A stretch of 64,000 nt of DNA from assembly GCF_900019265.1 (NCBI RefSeq), contig NZ_CYGX02000072.1:16958-80957 (forward strand). The letters are read 5' to 3'. Under the pieces are notes generated by a model. That model was given only the letters and a program-made list of their open reading frames with translations. It had not been told where the DNA came from and made no database searches. Below are positions 45,319 to 53,522 of the stretch, piece after piece. The stretch comes from Paraburkholderia ribeironis. Lineage in GTDB: Bacteria; Pseudomonadota; Gammaproteobacteria; Burkholderiales; Burkholderiaceae. Position numbers and translations under genes: made by a program. Position 1 is the stretch's first letter, and every line of letters begins with the position of its first letter.

Positions 45319-46207
45319 GTTGGCGATAGCTCACGCGCCGGAAGAACTTGCCCATCCGCGCGAGCAGAGTGCCCTTATGTCGCGTGTTCGCCGCGCTCAA
45401 GCGCCGCTCCTGCTGCGCGGACCGGGCATCTTTAGCGGGCCGCACCGCTGCGAACTGCTGCATGGCGGCATCGGCGGCGTTGCTCGCGCGACGGGTCGAG
45501 TGCGGTGAAGATGCCGAGCGAGCCGGCACAGCAGATGCCGCGTCGGCAAGCGTGGCCGGGGGCGTCGTGTCGGCGGCGGGATGCACGACCTGCCCTGACC
45601 ATACCGCCTGCTTGCTGCCCTCCTCGCCGGCTGACACGAGCGCGCTGTCGGCGATTGCTGCGTGGGGCGCTGCTGGCGCGCCGGTCTGCCTGAGCGTTGC
45701 CGATGTGTTTGATGTTGCGGACGCGTATGGGGTTGCGACGGCGTTCGCCGATGCTGGCGCGTTCAACTTTGCTGGCGCGTCCGGCGTTGCCACCCCCACG
45801 ACAGTCACGGGCGCAGTCCTGACTGCGGCCGTCGTTGCCGGCGCCGCTGCGCTCATCGCGTCAGCTTGCAGCGCGGCCATCGATGCCGCCGGCTCCGCCG
45901 AAGCGGGCGACTTCGCCACCGCTCTCGCCGCCACAGCCGCCACAGCCGCCGCACCCGGCGCGGGCGCGCCGAGCGCCTGCCGCGCGCCCGCGATGGCGGC
46001 GGCATAGGTCTGCTGATCGTGATTGAACCAGACGCCGTAGGCGACGGTGCCCACCACACCGAATGCAAGCGCGCTCATCACAGCCACGCACAGCGCGAGA
46101 CGGCCGAAGCGTGGCGGCGATGCGTGGCTGCCGTACAGGCGGTCAGCTTCGAAACCGGTCTGGGGGCCTTCTGATTCAGACTGAGGCAAGTCGGTATCGT
46201 TAGCCAT
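45275..46207 (-). CDS. Ala-rich single-pass membrane protein of unknown function
   Basis: 310 residues: an acidic head, one transmembrane helix (~33-60, LALCVAVMSALAFGVVGTVAYGV), then ~200 residues of Ala/Pro/Thr-rich sequence (PASAEPAASMAALQ; TAPVTVVGVATPDAP) and a basic end (RMGKFFRRVSYRQHDSGRQQ). The low-complexity part looks like a periplasmic spacer. GGAG lies 9 bases before ATG 46207. It overlaps the start of the diguanylate cyclase by 44 bases, so the two are probably co-transcribed. No family recognised. Confidence 0.65.
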   Translation of the reverse strand: MANDTDLPQSESEGPQTGFEADRLYGSHASPPRFGRLALCVAVMSALAFGVVGTVAYGVWFNHDQQTYAAAIAGARQALGAPAPGAAAVAAVAARAVAKSPASAEPAASMAALQADAMSAAAPATTAAVRTAPVTVVGVATPDAPAKLNAPASANAVATPYASATSNTSATLRQTGAPAAPHAAIADSALVSAGEEGSKQAVWSGQVVHPAADTTPPATLADAASAVPARSASSPHSTRRASNAADAAMQQFAAVRPAKDARSAQQERRLSAANTRHKGTLLARMGKFFRRVSYRQHDSGRQQQDIYAHP

Positions 46208-46680
46208 CGCAATACGCTCCGGAATACTCGCGTCCGACGGCCCATCAGAGGACCATCGGACGTCGATCACACGATGTCGCAAGGTCGATGCAGGCGCTGC
46301 TAAAAGAATGTAACTCGCTGACCCGCCGATCACAACACTGCGTTGCCTCGTTGCCTCGTTCTGAACGCCGCGGCGCTACGCAGCGTCGCATGGCTGCACA
46401 CAGGTAAAAGATGCAATGCGCGCCGTAGGCGCGATCCGTGCCCCGATGTCGGCTGCCGCTGCCGTGCGCTTCCGGGCGATCGGCAGTCACCGTTGCTTTG
46501 CAGCACGCAACATCCAGGCCATCGAGCGCGCCGCCTGGAACCGCCATCAGCATCACGTAGCGTCGCTCGAACCTGCTAACGTTCATATCTTTGAAACAGC
46601 GCGCGCATCGTGGTCATCGGCTGGGTCATGTACGTCCCGCCGCCGCGCCCGGTTCAACGTCATCGGTCCGCACAAAAACC
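46208..46680. other. Intergenic region between divergent genes
   Basis: 473 bases between the Ala-rich protein gene (minus) and the FUSC-like gene (plus). The frames here run into random compositions; I see no gene, repeat or terminator I can support. It should carry both promoters. Confidence 0.5.
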
Positions 46681-47748
46681 ATGTCCAACGTGTACCAGCA
46701 TAAACCGCTCACGCCATTGCGCCGCACACTCGCGCGCTTTTCGCTCTCCGAGACGGCCAAGTACGCCAAGCTGACGCTGGGTCTGTGGATCGGTTTCGCG
46801 GTCCCGTCGCTGCTGGGTTTTCCCGACGCGGCCGTTCCGCTCGCCGGTTCAGCGATGCTGACCCTGGCGCTTGGAAGCTCGATTTCGGCGGCTCGAAGCT
46901 ATTTCCACAAGCGCGTGCTGTCCAACGTCGTCGCGATGCCGCTCGGCACGCTGCTGATCTGGCTGACCGCGCCCGATCTGTGGCTGGGCGCGCTGCTATT
47001 GCCGCTGGTAATCTTCAGCGTCGTCGCCCTCAGACCGTCGCTGTTCCAGATGACGAGCGTCACGGTGCCGATGACGCTCGTGCTCTACACCGGCGAACAC
47101 ATCCCGCTGCTCGAACAGCGCCTGATCGGCGTCGTGCTGGGCATGCTGCTCGGCTTCATCATCCAGCAGGTAGCGTTTCCGCCCGATCACGGCTACTGGG
47201 CGAACACGCTCGTCAACGACGGCAACGAGCAGTCGGCCGGAATCCTCACACAGCTCGCCGCGGGCAAGCTGGACAAGGCGCAGATCAAGCCGTCGGCGAC
47301 CGCACTGCGCACGCTGAGCACCAACCTCAAACAGGCGCACCTGCTGTTGAAAACCGATATCGAGCAAGCGTGGGTTTCGTCTCATCTGAAGCGCAATCGC
47401 GCCCGGCTACCGCTCTTCGCGTGCTACCAGGAAACCTTCGATTCGCTGGTCAATTTTCTCGAGACCATGGACACGTTCCACGACCAGTTTGCCGCGCTCG
47501 ACGCGCCATGGCGCGAAGCGTTCCTCGCGCGCCTTGCAAGACTCGTGTCGGTGCACCGGCAACTGGCCGAGGCGGCGGACCTGCGGGTCGAACGGCCGCC
47601 GTTGGCGGTACCGCCACTGCACATGGAAGAGCTGCGCCAACTGGTCGCCGAGCTGCCCGGCTCGAGTGTATTCACGAGCGTGTACCTCGGCCACCTGACC
47701 GGCTACGGCATTCTGCTTTGCCGCCTCAGCGAGCTGCATACCGCTTGA
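46681..47748 (+). CDS. FUSC-family (aromatic acid exporter-like) membrane protein
   Basis: 355 residues from ATG 46681 (earlier in-frame ATG 46591 gives random-looking residues). The N-terminal half has about six transmembrane helices (~28-175), including LTLGLWIGFAVPSLLGFPDA and PLGTLLIWLTAPDLWLGALL. The C-terminal half is a soluble helical region with LSTNLKQAHLLLKTDIEQAW. This plan fits the FUSC/ArAE group of p-hydroxybenzoate-efflux-like proteins, but with only one membrane block. The substrate is unknown. Confidence 0.75.
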   Translation: MSNVYQHKPLTPLRRTLARFSLSETAKYAKLTLGLWIGFAVPSLLGFPDAAVPLAGSAMLTLALGSSISAARSYFHKRVLSNVVAMPLGTLLIWLTAPDLWLGALLLPLVIFSVVALRPSLFQMTSVTVPMTLVLYTGEHIPLLEQRLIGVVLGMLLGFIIQQVAFPPDHGYWANTLVNDGNEQSAGILTQLAAGKLDKAQIKPSATALRTLSTNLKQAHLLLKTDIEQAWVSSHLKRNRARLPLFACYQETFDSLVNFLETMDTFHDQFAALDAPWREAFLARLARLVSVHRQLAEAADLRVERPPLAVPPLHMEELRQLVAELPGSSVFTSVYLGHLTGYGILLCRLSELHTA

Positions 47749-47796
47749 GCGCCCGTTCGACGCACTCTTCATGACGCTGCGCTTCACGCGCCGCGC

Positions 47797-48141
47797 TCAT
47801 TGCACGGTGATCGTCTCCCTCATGTTCGGATGAATCGCACAGAACACCTTGTAGACCCCCGGCTTGTCGAACTTGAACTGGTAAGTGTCGTTCTGATCGA
47901 GCGCCGCGGAACGGAACATGCCGGCATCGTTCACCACCGTATGCGGTTCGCCATCCAGATTCTTCCAGGTCACGGTCGACCCGGCTTTGATCGTGAGCTC
48001 CATCGGCGAAAACATGAAGTTCTTGATGGTCACCACATTAGGCGTTTGCGCATACGCCGCGCCGGGTCCAGCCAGTGCCGCGATCAACATCGAGCTTCCG
48101 AACAGAGCCGCGAGCGCACGGCCGGTCAATTTGGTTTGCAT
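47797..48141 (-). CDS. Periplasmic cupredoxin
   Basis: 114 residues with a signal peptide (~1-31, ending AAYAQ). The mature domain has the type-1 copper ligands: His67 in GEPHTVV, Cys101 in YKVFCAIHP, His104 and Met107. It is an amicyanin/plastocyanin-like electron carrier. AGGAGATCAGGA precedes ATG 48141. It lies 33 bases after the Tat phosphoesterase gene on the same strand, so the two are almost certainly one operon. Confidence 0.92.
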   Translation of the reverse strand: MQTKLTGRALAALFGSSMLIAALAGPGAAYAQTPNVVTIKNFMFSPMELTIKAGSTVTWKNLDGEPHTVVNDAGMFRSAALDQNDTYQFKFDKPGVYKVFCAIHPNMRETITVQ

Positions 48142-48174
48142 TCCTGATCTCCTGAAAGTGGCAACGCGCTAATC

Positions 48175-49119
48175 TCAAACCAACGTCGTATCGACCAGCG
48201 TCGCCTTCACCGGATGACGTGCGATGCTGACACTGGTGATGCCCAGCATCTTCGGAAGCTGGTCGCTCGCCACCTTCAGCGGACCGGGGCCGGGCCCATC
48301 GCCCGCAGTCGGCTGCGGATAGGCCGTCGAGCGCGCGGTGTGGAAGGTGATGTTGCCCTCGGTCTTCGTCACGATCTGATGAATGTGGCCGTTGAGCACC
48401 GTCACCGAGCCGAAGCGTTTCAGGTAGCTCATCGCTTGTCCGGCGTCGCCGGTGCCCCATCCCCACGGCTCGTAGATGGTCCACATCGGCATGTGCGCGA
48501 AGACGACGATCGGTGTACTGGACGACCGTCCCTTGAGATCGTTTTCAAGCCACTGGAGCTGCTCGTCGCCAAGACCGCCCAGGCCGTTCGGCTTGAAATT
48601 CATCACATTGACGAGACCGACGAAATGCACGCCCTGATGATCGAAGCTGTAGTAGCCGCGGTTGTCCGACGCCTGACCGAAGCGCTTGAAGTATTCGGTT
48701 CCGGGCCCATCGGTCACGTCGTGCTCGCCGGGCACGGTGTGCAATTCGGTAATCTTCAGAGCCGACAACAGTTGCTGCGCCTGATCGAACTCCGCGGGCT
48801 TCGACAGATGCGTGATGTCGCCGGTATGGATCGCCAGCGCGGGCTTGACCGGCATCGCGTTGATGTAGTCGATCGTCTGCGTCAGCGTGCCGGCCACGTC
48901 CGGATTGGCTTCCTTGTTAAAACCGATATGCGTGTCGCTGATCTGCAGGAAAAGCGGCACGCCCATCCTGGCGGCCGAGGTTTTCGGGTCGGCGGCGAGC
49001 GCCAGCTCCACCGGCGTGAGCACGCCGCCGGACAGCACGAACACCGTGCCGAGACCGCCGAACGCCAGGCACTTTAGCGCGCCGCGCCGCGCCGGATCGA
49101 ATGAATCATGTGACGACAT
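48175..49119 (-). CDS. Tat-exported metallophosphoesterase
   Basis: 314 residues. The N-terminus has a twin-arginine signal (DPARRGALKCLAFGGLGTV). The calcineurin-like domain has its metal-binding blocks: ISDTHIGF (Asp, His), HTGDITH (Asp), GEHD in place of the usual GNHD, VVFAHMPMW (His) and LNGHIHQ (two His). The Asn-to-Glu change in the third block is worth noting, since that Asn normally ligands metal. The substrate is unknown. ATG 49119 follows GAGGTCACT. It is the first gene of the pair with the cupredoxin. Confidence 0.9.
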   Translation of the reverse strand: MSSHDSFDPARRGALKCLAFGGLGTVFVLSGGVLTPVELALAADPKTSAARMGVPLFLQISDTHIGFNKEANPDVAGTLTQTIDYINAMPVKPALAIHTGDITHLSKPAEFDQAQQLLSALKITELHTVPGEHDVTDGPGTEYFKRFGQASDNRGYYSFDHQGVHFVGLVNVMNFKPNGLGGLGDEQLQWLENDLKGRSSSTPIVVFAHMPMWTIYEPWGWGTGDAGQAMSYLKRFGSVTVLNGHIHQIVTKTEGNITFHTARSTAYPQPTAGDGPGPGPLKVASDQLPKMLGITSVSIARHPVKATLVDTTLV

Positions 49120-49500
49120 AGTGACCTCACGATAAGGATTCGCCGGTCGGCCGCAGGATGTTCCCGTGGCCCTTGCGTCCCGGTTCACGAGGCATGACTG
49201 AGGATGTGCCGGTTTTATTCCCGGGTTGTACGGGTGATGTCGGCGTGGTCGTCGCGCTGGCGCGTTTGCCAGGCTGCGCTGGGTTGCGTCGCGGGTTGAA
49301 TTGCGTCTGCAAAGAAGCCGCCGGGGCATAGGACCTCTTCTTGATGACGCGGATCCCGGTGCCTCGATCATGCCTGCAAGGCACGCGCATCAGCCTATAG
49401 AGGCTTTGCTATTCCGGCACGCAAGTCGCTGAATTGCAGCCTGTTCAGGGACGCGAAACTGCTTGCCGCTACTGCAAAACATATACCCATCGATACCCCG
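49120..49500. other. Intergenic region upstream of the phosphoesterase gene
   Basis: 381 bases that should carry the promoter of the phosphoesterase-cupredoxin operon and the tail of the aldo/keto reductase transcript. An 87-codon frame (49127-49390, minus) has random-looking composition; I do not call it. Confidence 0.45.
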
Positions 49501-50460
49501 TTAGCCATTCACCGCCGCGATGATGCGTGCGCGCATCGTCTGGTCGGGCAACGGTCCAAGGCCAGCGCGAACGTTGTCGGCCATATATTGCGGACGGCCC
49601 GTGCCGGGAATCACCACCGTCACCGCCGGGTGAGCAAGCACGAACTTGAGCAGAATCTGCGCCCAGCTCGTACAGCCGATTTCCGCCGCCCACGCGGGCA
49701 GCGGCGATTTGCCGACCCGGGCGAGCAAGCCACCGCCGCCGAACGGCTGATTGATCACCACGCCAATACCCAGTGCCGCAGCGAGCGGCAGGATGAGATT
49801 CTCTGCGGCGCGGTCGTCGGCTGCATAGTTGATCTGCACGAAGTCGGGCTTTTCGCTGCGCATCACGGACGCGACTTCACCGAATGCGCTCGACGTGTAA
49901 TGCGTGATGCCGATATAGCGGACCCGGCCGCGCGTTTTCCAGTCGCGCAGTGTGGCGAGTTGCGTGCGCCAGTCGAGCAGGTTGTGAACCTGCATCAGAT
50001 CGACGCGCGGTTGTTGAAAGCGGCGCAACGATTCTTCCATCTGCGCGATGCCGGCCGCGCGCCCCTCGGTCCAGATCTTGGTGGCGACAAACGCTTTGTC
50101 GTGCGCGTCGAGTTGTGTGAGCAGCGCGCCGGCAACGGCTTCTGACGAACCGTACATCGGCGATGAGTCGATCGTCGATCCGCCGGCTGCGAACAGAATC
50201 CGCAGTACGTCAGCGAGTTGTGCACGCGCGGCGGGATCGTCGCCGACATCGAAGGTGCGCCAGGTACCGCAGCCTATCACCGGCAGACGCTCGCCTGTGG
50301 AGGGGATCACGCGTTGGGCGATGCGCGGCGAAGGTGCCGTGCCGGCCTGAGTCTGCGCAACAAGCGAAGCCGGCAGGCCGAGTGCGGCGCTGCCGACCAT
50401 GCGCAGAAAACGGCGCCTGTCGACGTGTCGCCCGCCGCTGTCCGACGAAAGTGCCATCAC
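49501..50460 (-). CDS. Tat-exported aldo/keto reductase
   Basis: 319 residues. The Tat signal is DRRRFLRMVGSAALGLPASL (~14-33), then an AKR barrel with the catalytic tetrad: Asp and Tyr in STIDSSPMYGSSE, Lys in AFVATKIW and His in LMQVHNLLDW. The C-terminal NADPH-binding region is VVIPGTGRPQYMADNV. Exported AKRs are unusual because NADPH is cytosolic, so it may be folded with its cofactor before export. Start at ATG 50460; ATG 50457 is next. Confidence 0.9.
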   Translation of the reverse strand: MMALSSDSGGRHVDRRRFLRMVGSAALGLPASLVAQTQAGTAPSPRIAQRVIPSTGERLPVIGCGTWRTFDVGDDPAARAQLADVLRILFAAGGSTIDSSPMYGSSEAVAGALLTQLDAHDKAFVATKIWTEGRAAGIAQMEESLRRFQQPRVDLMQVHNLLDWRTQLATLRDWKTRGRVRYIGITHYTSSAFGEVASVMRSEKPDFVQINYAADDRAAENLILPLAAALGIGVVINQPFGGGGLLARVGKSPLPAWAAEIGCTSWAQILLKFVLAHPAVTVVIPGTGRPQYMADNVRAGLGPLPDQTMRARIIAAVNG

Positions 50461-50588
50461 GTACCCTCGATTCGCGAGTCAACTCGTGACTTCGTACGAT
50501 ACGGCAATTCGGCGCCGCGTGTTCGGCCACGCGCCGCGCGCCGCACGGGTACTCGATGTCAGGCCGCCCGTCGAGTCGGAACGGCTCG

Positions 50589-50822
50589 CTACCGGACGAC
50601 GTGCCCACAGATCGACAGACTGACAAGCTGTGACGACAACGGCTGTGCGCCACCGGCGAGCGCGAACCGCTGCGCAGCCGTCGCGGAACCAGCGGCGGCG
50701 GCGATCGCGACGACCACGATCGCCATACCGCGCAGACGTCCAGCGCGGCCACCGAGCGGGTTGGACACGCTGCGCCAACCGGCCAGCAAGGTCATCGTCA
50801 GTGCGACGATCGCGCAGCACAT
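50589..50822 (-). CDS. Small membrane protein of unknown function
   Basis: 77 residues with hydrophobic segments at ~3-15 and ~33-48, separated by a basic loop (NPLGGRAGRLRG). It begins 10 bases after the GST stop on the same strand, so it could be the second gene of that operon. There is no good ribosome site before ATG 50822. No family recognised; a chance frame is possible. Confidence 0.38.
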   Translation of the reverse strand: MCCAIVALTMTLLAGWRSVSNPLGGRAGRLRGMAIVVVAIAAAAGSATAAQRFALAGGAQPLSSQLVSLSICGHVVR

Positions 50823-50832
50823 GACAGGTGGC

Positions 50833-51471
50833 TCACGCGTTTGCCCCGGCCTGTGCCGGGCGCGCGGGGAACGGATTGCGCCATGCGTCGAACGCGTTCA
50901 ACTGATCGTGCCAGCGCCGCACTTCCGTGAATTCGTCAAGCGGTATCGCACAGCGTGGTGCGTACGGCAACATCACCGCAACGGAAAAATCCGCGATCGA
51001 CAGATCGTCTCCGAGCAGCCACTTGCGCCCCTTCAGGTGCTGGTCGAGCACACCAGCAAATCTGCGAAAAGAATCCTGCGCTTCGGAGACTTTCGATGGA
51101 TCAGGTTCGCCGAGTCCGAACAACGGTTTGACAAGGTATTCGAAGTAAAGCGAGCCGCCATGCCGCAACAGATGCTGGCTGTTCCAGCTGAGCCAGCGCA
51201 CCACGTCGACCTGCTGCGATGCGCTGCGTGGCCATAGCTCCGATTCCGCGTTCAGCGCGAGATGGAACATGATCGCATCGGCCTCCCAGATGCTTCTCTC
51301 GCCGTCGACGAGACACGGCAGCTTTCCGTTCGGATTGATCGCAAGATAGTCCGGTCTGGTTTGCTCGCCACGTGTCAAATCGACGAACGCATATTCGATT
51401 GGCAGACCTAAATATCTGGCAACCGCGCAGGCTTTTCTGGGCGACGGCGTTTCACAATAGTAGAGCTTCAT
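50833..51471 (-). CDS. Glutathione S-transferase
   Basis: 212 residues. The thioredoxin-like N-terminal domain (~1-77) has the family start KLYYCETPSPRKACAVARYL and the cis-Pro NPNGKLPCLVDG (~47-58) with ESIWEAD-like IWEADAI segment that binds the gamma-Glu of glutathione. A helical C-terminal domain carries LLGDDLSIADFSVAVML. Residue Ser/Cys near position 6-9 suggests theta/beta-like chemistry; the substrate is open. ATG 51471 heads the possible pair with the small membrane ORF. Confidence 0.93.
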   Translation of the reverse strand: MKLYYCETPSPRKACAVARYLGLPIEYAFVDLTRGEQTRPDYLAINPNGKLPCLVDGERSIWEADAIMFHLALNAESELWPRSASQQVDVVRWLSWNSQHLLRHGGSLYFEYLVKPLFGLGEPDPSKVSEAQDSFRRFAGVLDQHLKGRKWLLGDDLSIADFSVAVMLPYAPRCAIPLDEFTEVRRWHDQLNAFDAWRNPFPARPAQAGANA

Positions 51472-51513
51472 GTTCGACCTCGGTACGTGTTCAAACCCAT
51501 GGTGGATTGCAAC

Positions 51514-51966
51514 TCAATCGCCCGCGCGTGCCAACTCGGCGACCAAACGTTCCAGCTTCTCGAATGCGCTGGTCCAGCCGGTCCGATGGGCGTCGCGAGC
51601 GGCTTCGTCGAAGAACTGCGAGTGCGTCAAATTCAGCTCGGTGCCCTCTTCGATTGCACGCAGACGGAGCGTCACGAGAGAGCGCCGCTCAGGCATCGTG
51701 ACCCACTCCCACGTGAAGACGAGCTTGCGATCCGGTTCGACCTCCCGGTATTCGCCGCGGCAGTCATGCGTTTCGCCATCCAGCGTCTGGAACACCACGC
51801 GAAAGCGGCCGCCCACGCGCGGATCGGCTTCGGCGCTCAGCACCGGTCCCGCGTCGGGCCCCCACCAGCGCGCCATCAGCTCAGGACGTGTCCACGCCGC
51901 GTAGACCTTTGCCGGCGGCGCCTTCAGGCGCCGCACGATCGTCAGGCTCGGCTTCTCTTCCTTCAT
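51514..51966 (-). CDS. AHSA1-type SRPBCC domain protein
   Basis: 150 residues from ATG 51966. It shows the AHSA1/CalC pattern: IVRRLKAPPAKVYAAWTRPE, LMARWWGPD, GGRFRVVFQTLDG, TLRLRAIEEGTELNLTHSQF, and the closing helix GWTSAFEKLERLVAEL. These small helix-grip proteins bind hydrophobic ligands; none is known here. The start overlaps the ArsR gene stop (ATGA), so both are made from one transcript, the usual ArsR-AHSA1 pairing. Confidence 0.92.
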   Translation of the reverse strand: MKEEKPSLTIVRRLKAPPAKVYAAWTRPELMARWWGPDAGPVLSAEADPRVGGRFRVVFQTLDGETHDCRGEYREVEPDRKLVFTWEWVTMPERRSLVTLRLRAIEEGTELNLTHSQFFDEAARDAHRTGWTSAFEKLERLVAELARAGD

Positions 51967-52298
51967 CCCTCTTCCCCTTCGACCAGATCGGCAAGCCGAT
52001 CGAGACTCGCGGACCAGAAACGCTCGTAACGTCTTAACCACGCCATCGCCTCTTCCATCGGCCCGGCGACCAGTTCGACCGACACGGTGCGGCCGCTCTT
52101 CGTGCGAGCGATCAGACCGGCGTCACTCAGCACGTCGAGGTGCTTCATGACCGCCGGGAGCTTGAGCGGCAATGGACGCGCGATTTCCGTCACCGACAGG
52201 CCGGGCTCGCGCTCGAGACGCGCAAGGATGGCCCGCCGCGTGGGGTCCACGAGGGCGGAAAACGTACGATCGAGTTGACTGGCTGGATACTTCACCAT
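51963..52298 (-). CDS. ArsR-family transcriptional regulator
   Basis: A 111-residue winged-helix regulator: TFSALVDPTRRAILARLE (helix 1-2), then the recognition helices LSVTEIARPLPLKLPAVMKHLDVL and the wing LIARTKSGRTVSVEL. There are no metal-binding Cys pairs, which fits the non-metal ArsR branch linked to AHSA1 proteins. It likely represses its own operon through the palindrome over its start codon. Confidence 0.93.
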   Translation of the reverse strand: MVKYPASQLDRTFSALVDPTRRAILARLEREPGLSVTEIARPLPLKLPAVMKHLDVLSDAGLIARTKSGRTVSVELVAGPMEEAMAWLRRYERFWSASLDRLADLVEGEEG

Positions 52299-52306
52299 GT
52301 GGTGAA
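52291..52306. promoter_or_regulatory. Palindromic operator over the ArsR start codon
   Basis: TTCACCA-TG-TGGTGAA is a perfect 7-base inverted repeat with a 2-base centre. It overlaps the ArsR gene start codon (52296-52298, minus strand). Position and symmetry suit an autorepressor site; binding is inferred. Confidence 0.6.
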
Positions 52307-52360
52307 CTATAGGCGCTCGGCGTGAGGCGTCAAGTTTTTCTGAGCAGCGCGTGAGTGGAC

Positions 52361-52447
52361 CAAGGACAAGGGCAAGGACAAGGACAAGAGCAAGGACAAG
52401 AGCAAGGACAAGAGCAAGAGCAAGAGCAAGAGCAAGAGCAAGAGCGA
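52361..52447. repeat. 6-bp tandem repeat array (CAAGGA/CAAGAG type)
   Basis: About 14 tandem hexamers of the form CAAGGA, CAAGGG or CAAGAG run from 52361 to 52447, between the ArsR gene and the HAD gene. Read on the plus strand this gives Gln-Gly/Gln-Glu repeats in one frame and Arg-Thr/Arg-Ala in another; none is embedded in a credible gene. Confidence 0.9.
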
Positions 52448-52505
52448 CGGCGAGAGCAAAAATGCGGGCGAGCGCATGGATGCAATACTGCGCGCGTCGG
52501 GTCCG

Positions 52506-53120
52506 CTACAGCAATCCGCGACGCGTCAATTCATCGGACAAGCCCGCCGCGCTGACGAACCTGTACCCTTGCAGACCGGCGTCGATTGCGCCGCTCACGT
52601 TGGCGTCGCTATCGTCGACGAAGAGCGTTTCAGCGGCGGGCACGCCGATCCGTTCAAGACAGCGAAGATAAGTTTGCGCTGCTGGCTTCGCCGCGCCAAA
52701 CGACGCGGAAGAATAGACGCGCGAACCGAACAGCCGACCCACTGGCGGATTCAGATAGCCGATGTGGTCGGTCAGCAACCGGCAGTTGTTCGTCAGTATT
52801 GCGATCTGACGGTGTTCGGCCACCTTGCCGGCAAGCGCGAGCACGGTTTCGTCGGGCGTGATCGACGCGCGGCGCGACGCCAGCCAGTCGGCGCGACTGA
52901 CGGGATAGTTCAACAGAACGCCGAGTTCGCGCAGATATTCGTCATCGGTAATCATGCCGGCGTCCGCCTGCGCCTCGAGCCCCGAGCCCCAGATCGCATG
53001 ACGCACAACCTCGCCCGTGCGCCCTGAGAGCGCCGCCAGCCGCTCAACCCGCGCAGCGCGGTCGTAGTGCGAGAGGACGCCTTCCAGATCGAACAGCACC
53101 AGCCTGATGGATGCAATCAT
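52506..53120 (-). CDS. HAD-superfamily hydrolase with Glu in place of the second Asp
   Basis: 204 residues. Motif I is VLFDLEGVL: nucleophile Asp11 is present, but the usual acid/base Asp two residues later is Glu13. Motif II is IAILTNN and motif IV TLFVDDSDANV; the Lys of motif III is in GAAKPAAQTY. The order resembles the YihX/haloacid-dehalogenase-like subfamily 1A. Substitution of the acid/base could reduce phosphatase activity or fit a different substrate. ATG 53120 lacks a strong ribosome site. Confidence 0.88.
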   Translation of the reverse strand: MIASIRLVLFDLEGVLSHYDRAARVERLAALSGRTGEVVRHAIWGSGLEAQADAGMITDDEYLRELGVLLNYPVSRADWLASRRASITPDETVLALAGKVAEHRQIAILTNNCRLLTDHIGYLNPPVGRLFGSRVYSSASFGAAKPAAQTYLRCLERIGVPAAETLFVDDSDANVSGAIDAGLQGYRFVSAAGLSDELTRRGLL

Positions 53121-53522
53121 GCTATCGGCCTCGCATGAGGAGCGTTCAGAAAGCAAGAACCGCACGACTGAATGACGCCGTGCGATTGTCGCTTGATATT
53201 GTGCCCCGACTCGCCACCGACGCGATGCGGACCAGAAGCCGCGCGTTCGCATGCTACGCATTTCGCGAATTACCGCTTCGCTTCGATCATTGCAAAGCTG
53301 ATGCGCTTGCAAAACGCAGATGAAAACTCGTGTGCGAGGCCATTTCATCGTCAACCGAAAACGCGAACGGTGACCTTGCGAGTGCAGGTCGTGATGTCCA
53401 TACAAACACCCAAACGCGCTCGCATTCAAAAATCCCCTCGGGCCAAGGAATAAAGCCGCAACACCACACGTTCAATTAGCGCAATGACGGCAATGACCAT
53501 CGGTCACCAGGGAGGTGCGGCG
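53121..53522. other. Intergenic region between HAD and TIGR03118 genes
   Basis: 402 bases, divergent promoters. GC is lower than in the genes (AT-rich around 53270-53340 and 53400-53470). No gene is supported. Confidence 0.5.

Noticed and set aside
49127..49390. 87-codon minus-strand frame upstream of the phosphoesterase gene
   Set aside because: Random-looking residues, no ribosome site, no family; occupies the likely promoter.
52355..52555. Gln-Gly/Gln-Glu repeat protein from the hexamer array
   Set aside because: Arises only from the tandem repeat; no ribosome site or downstream domain.
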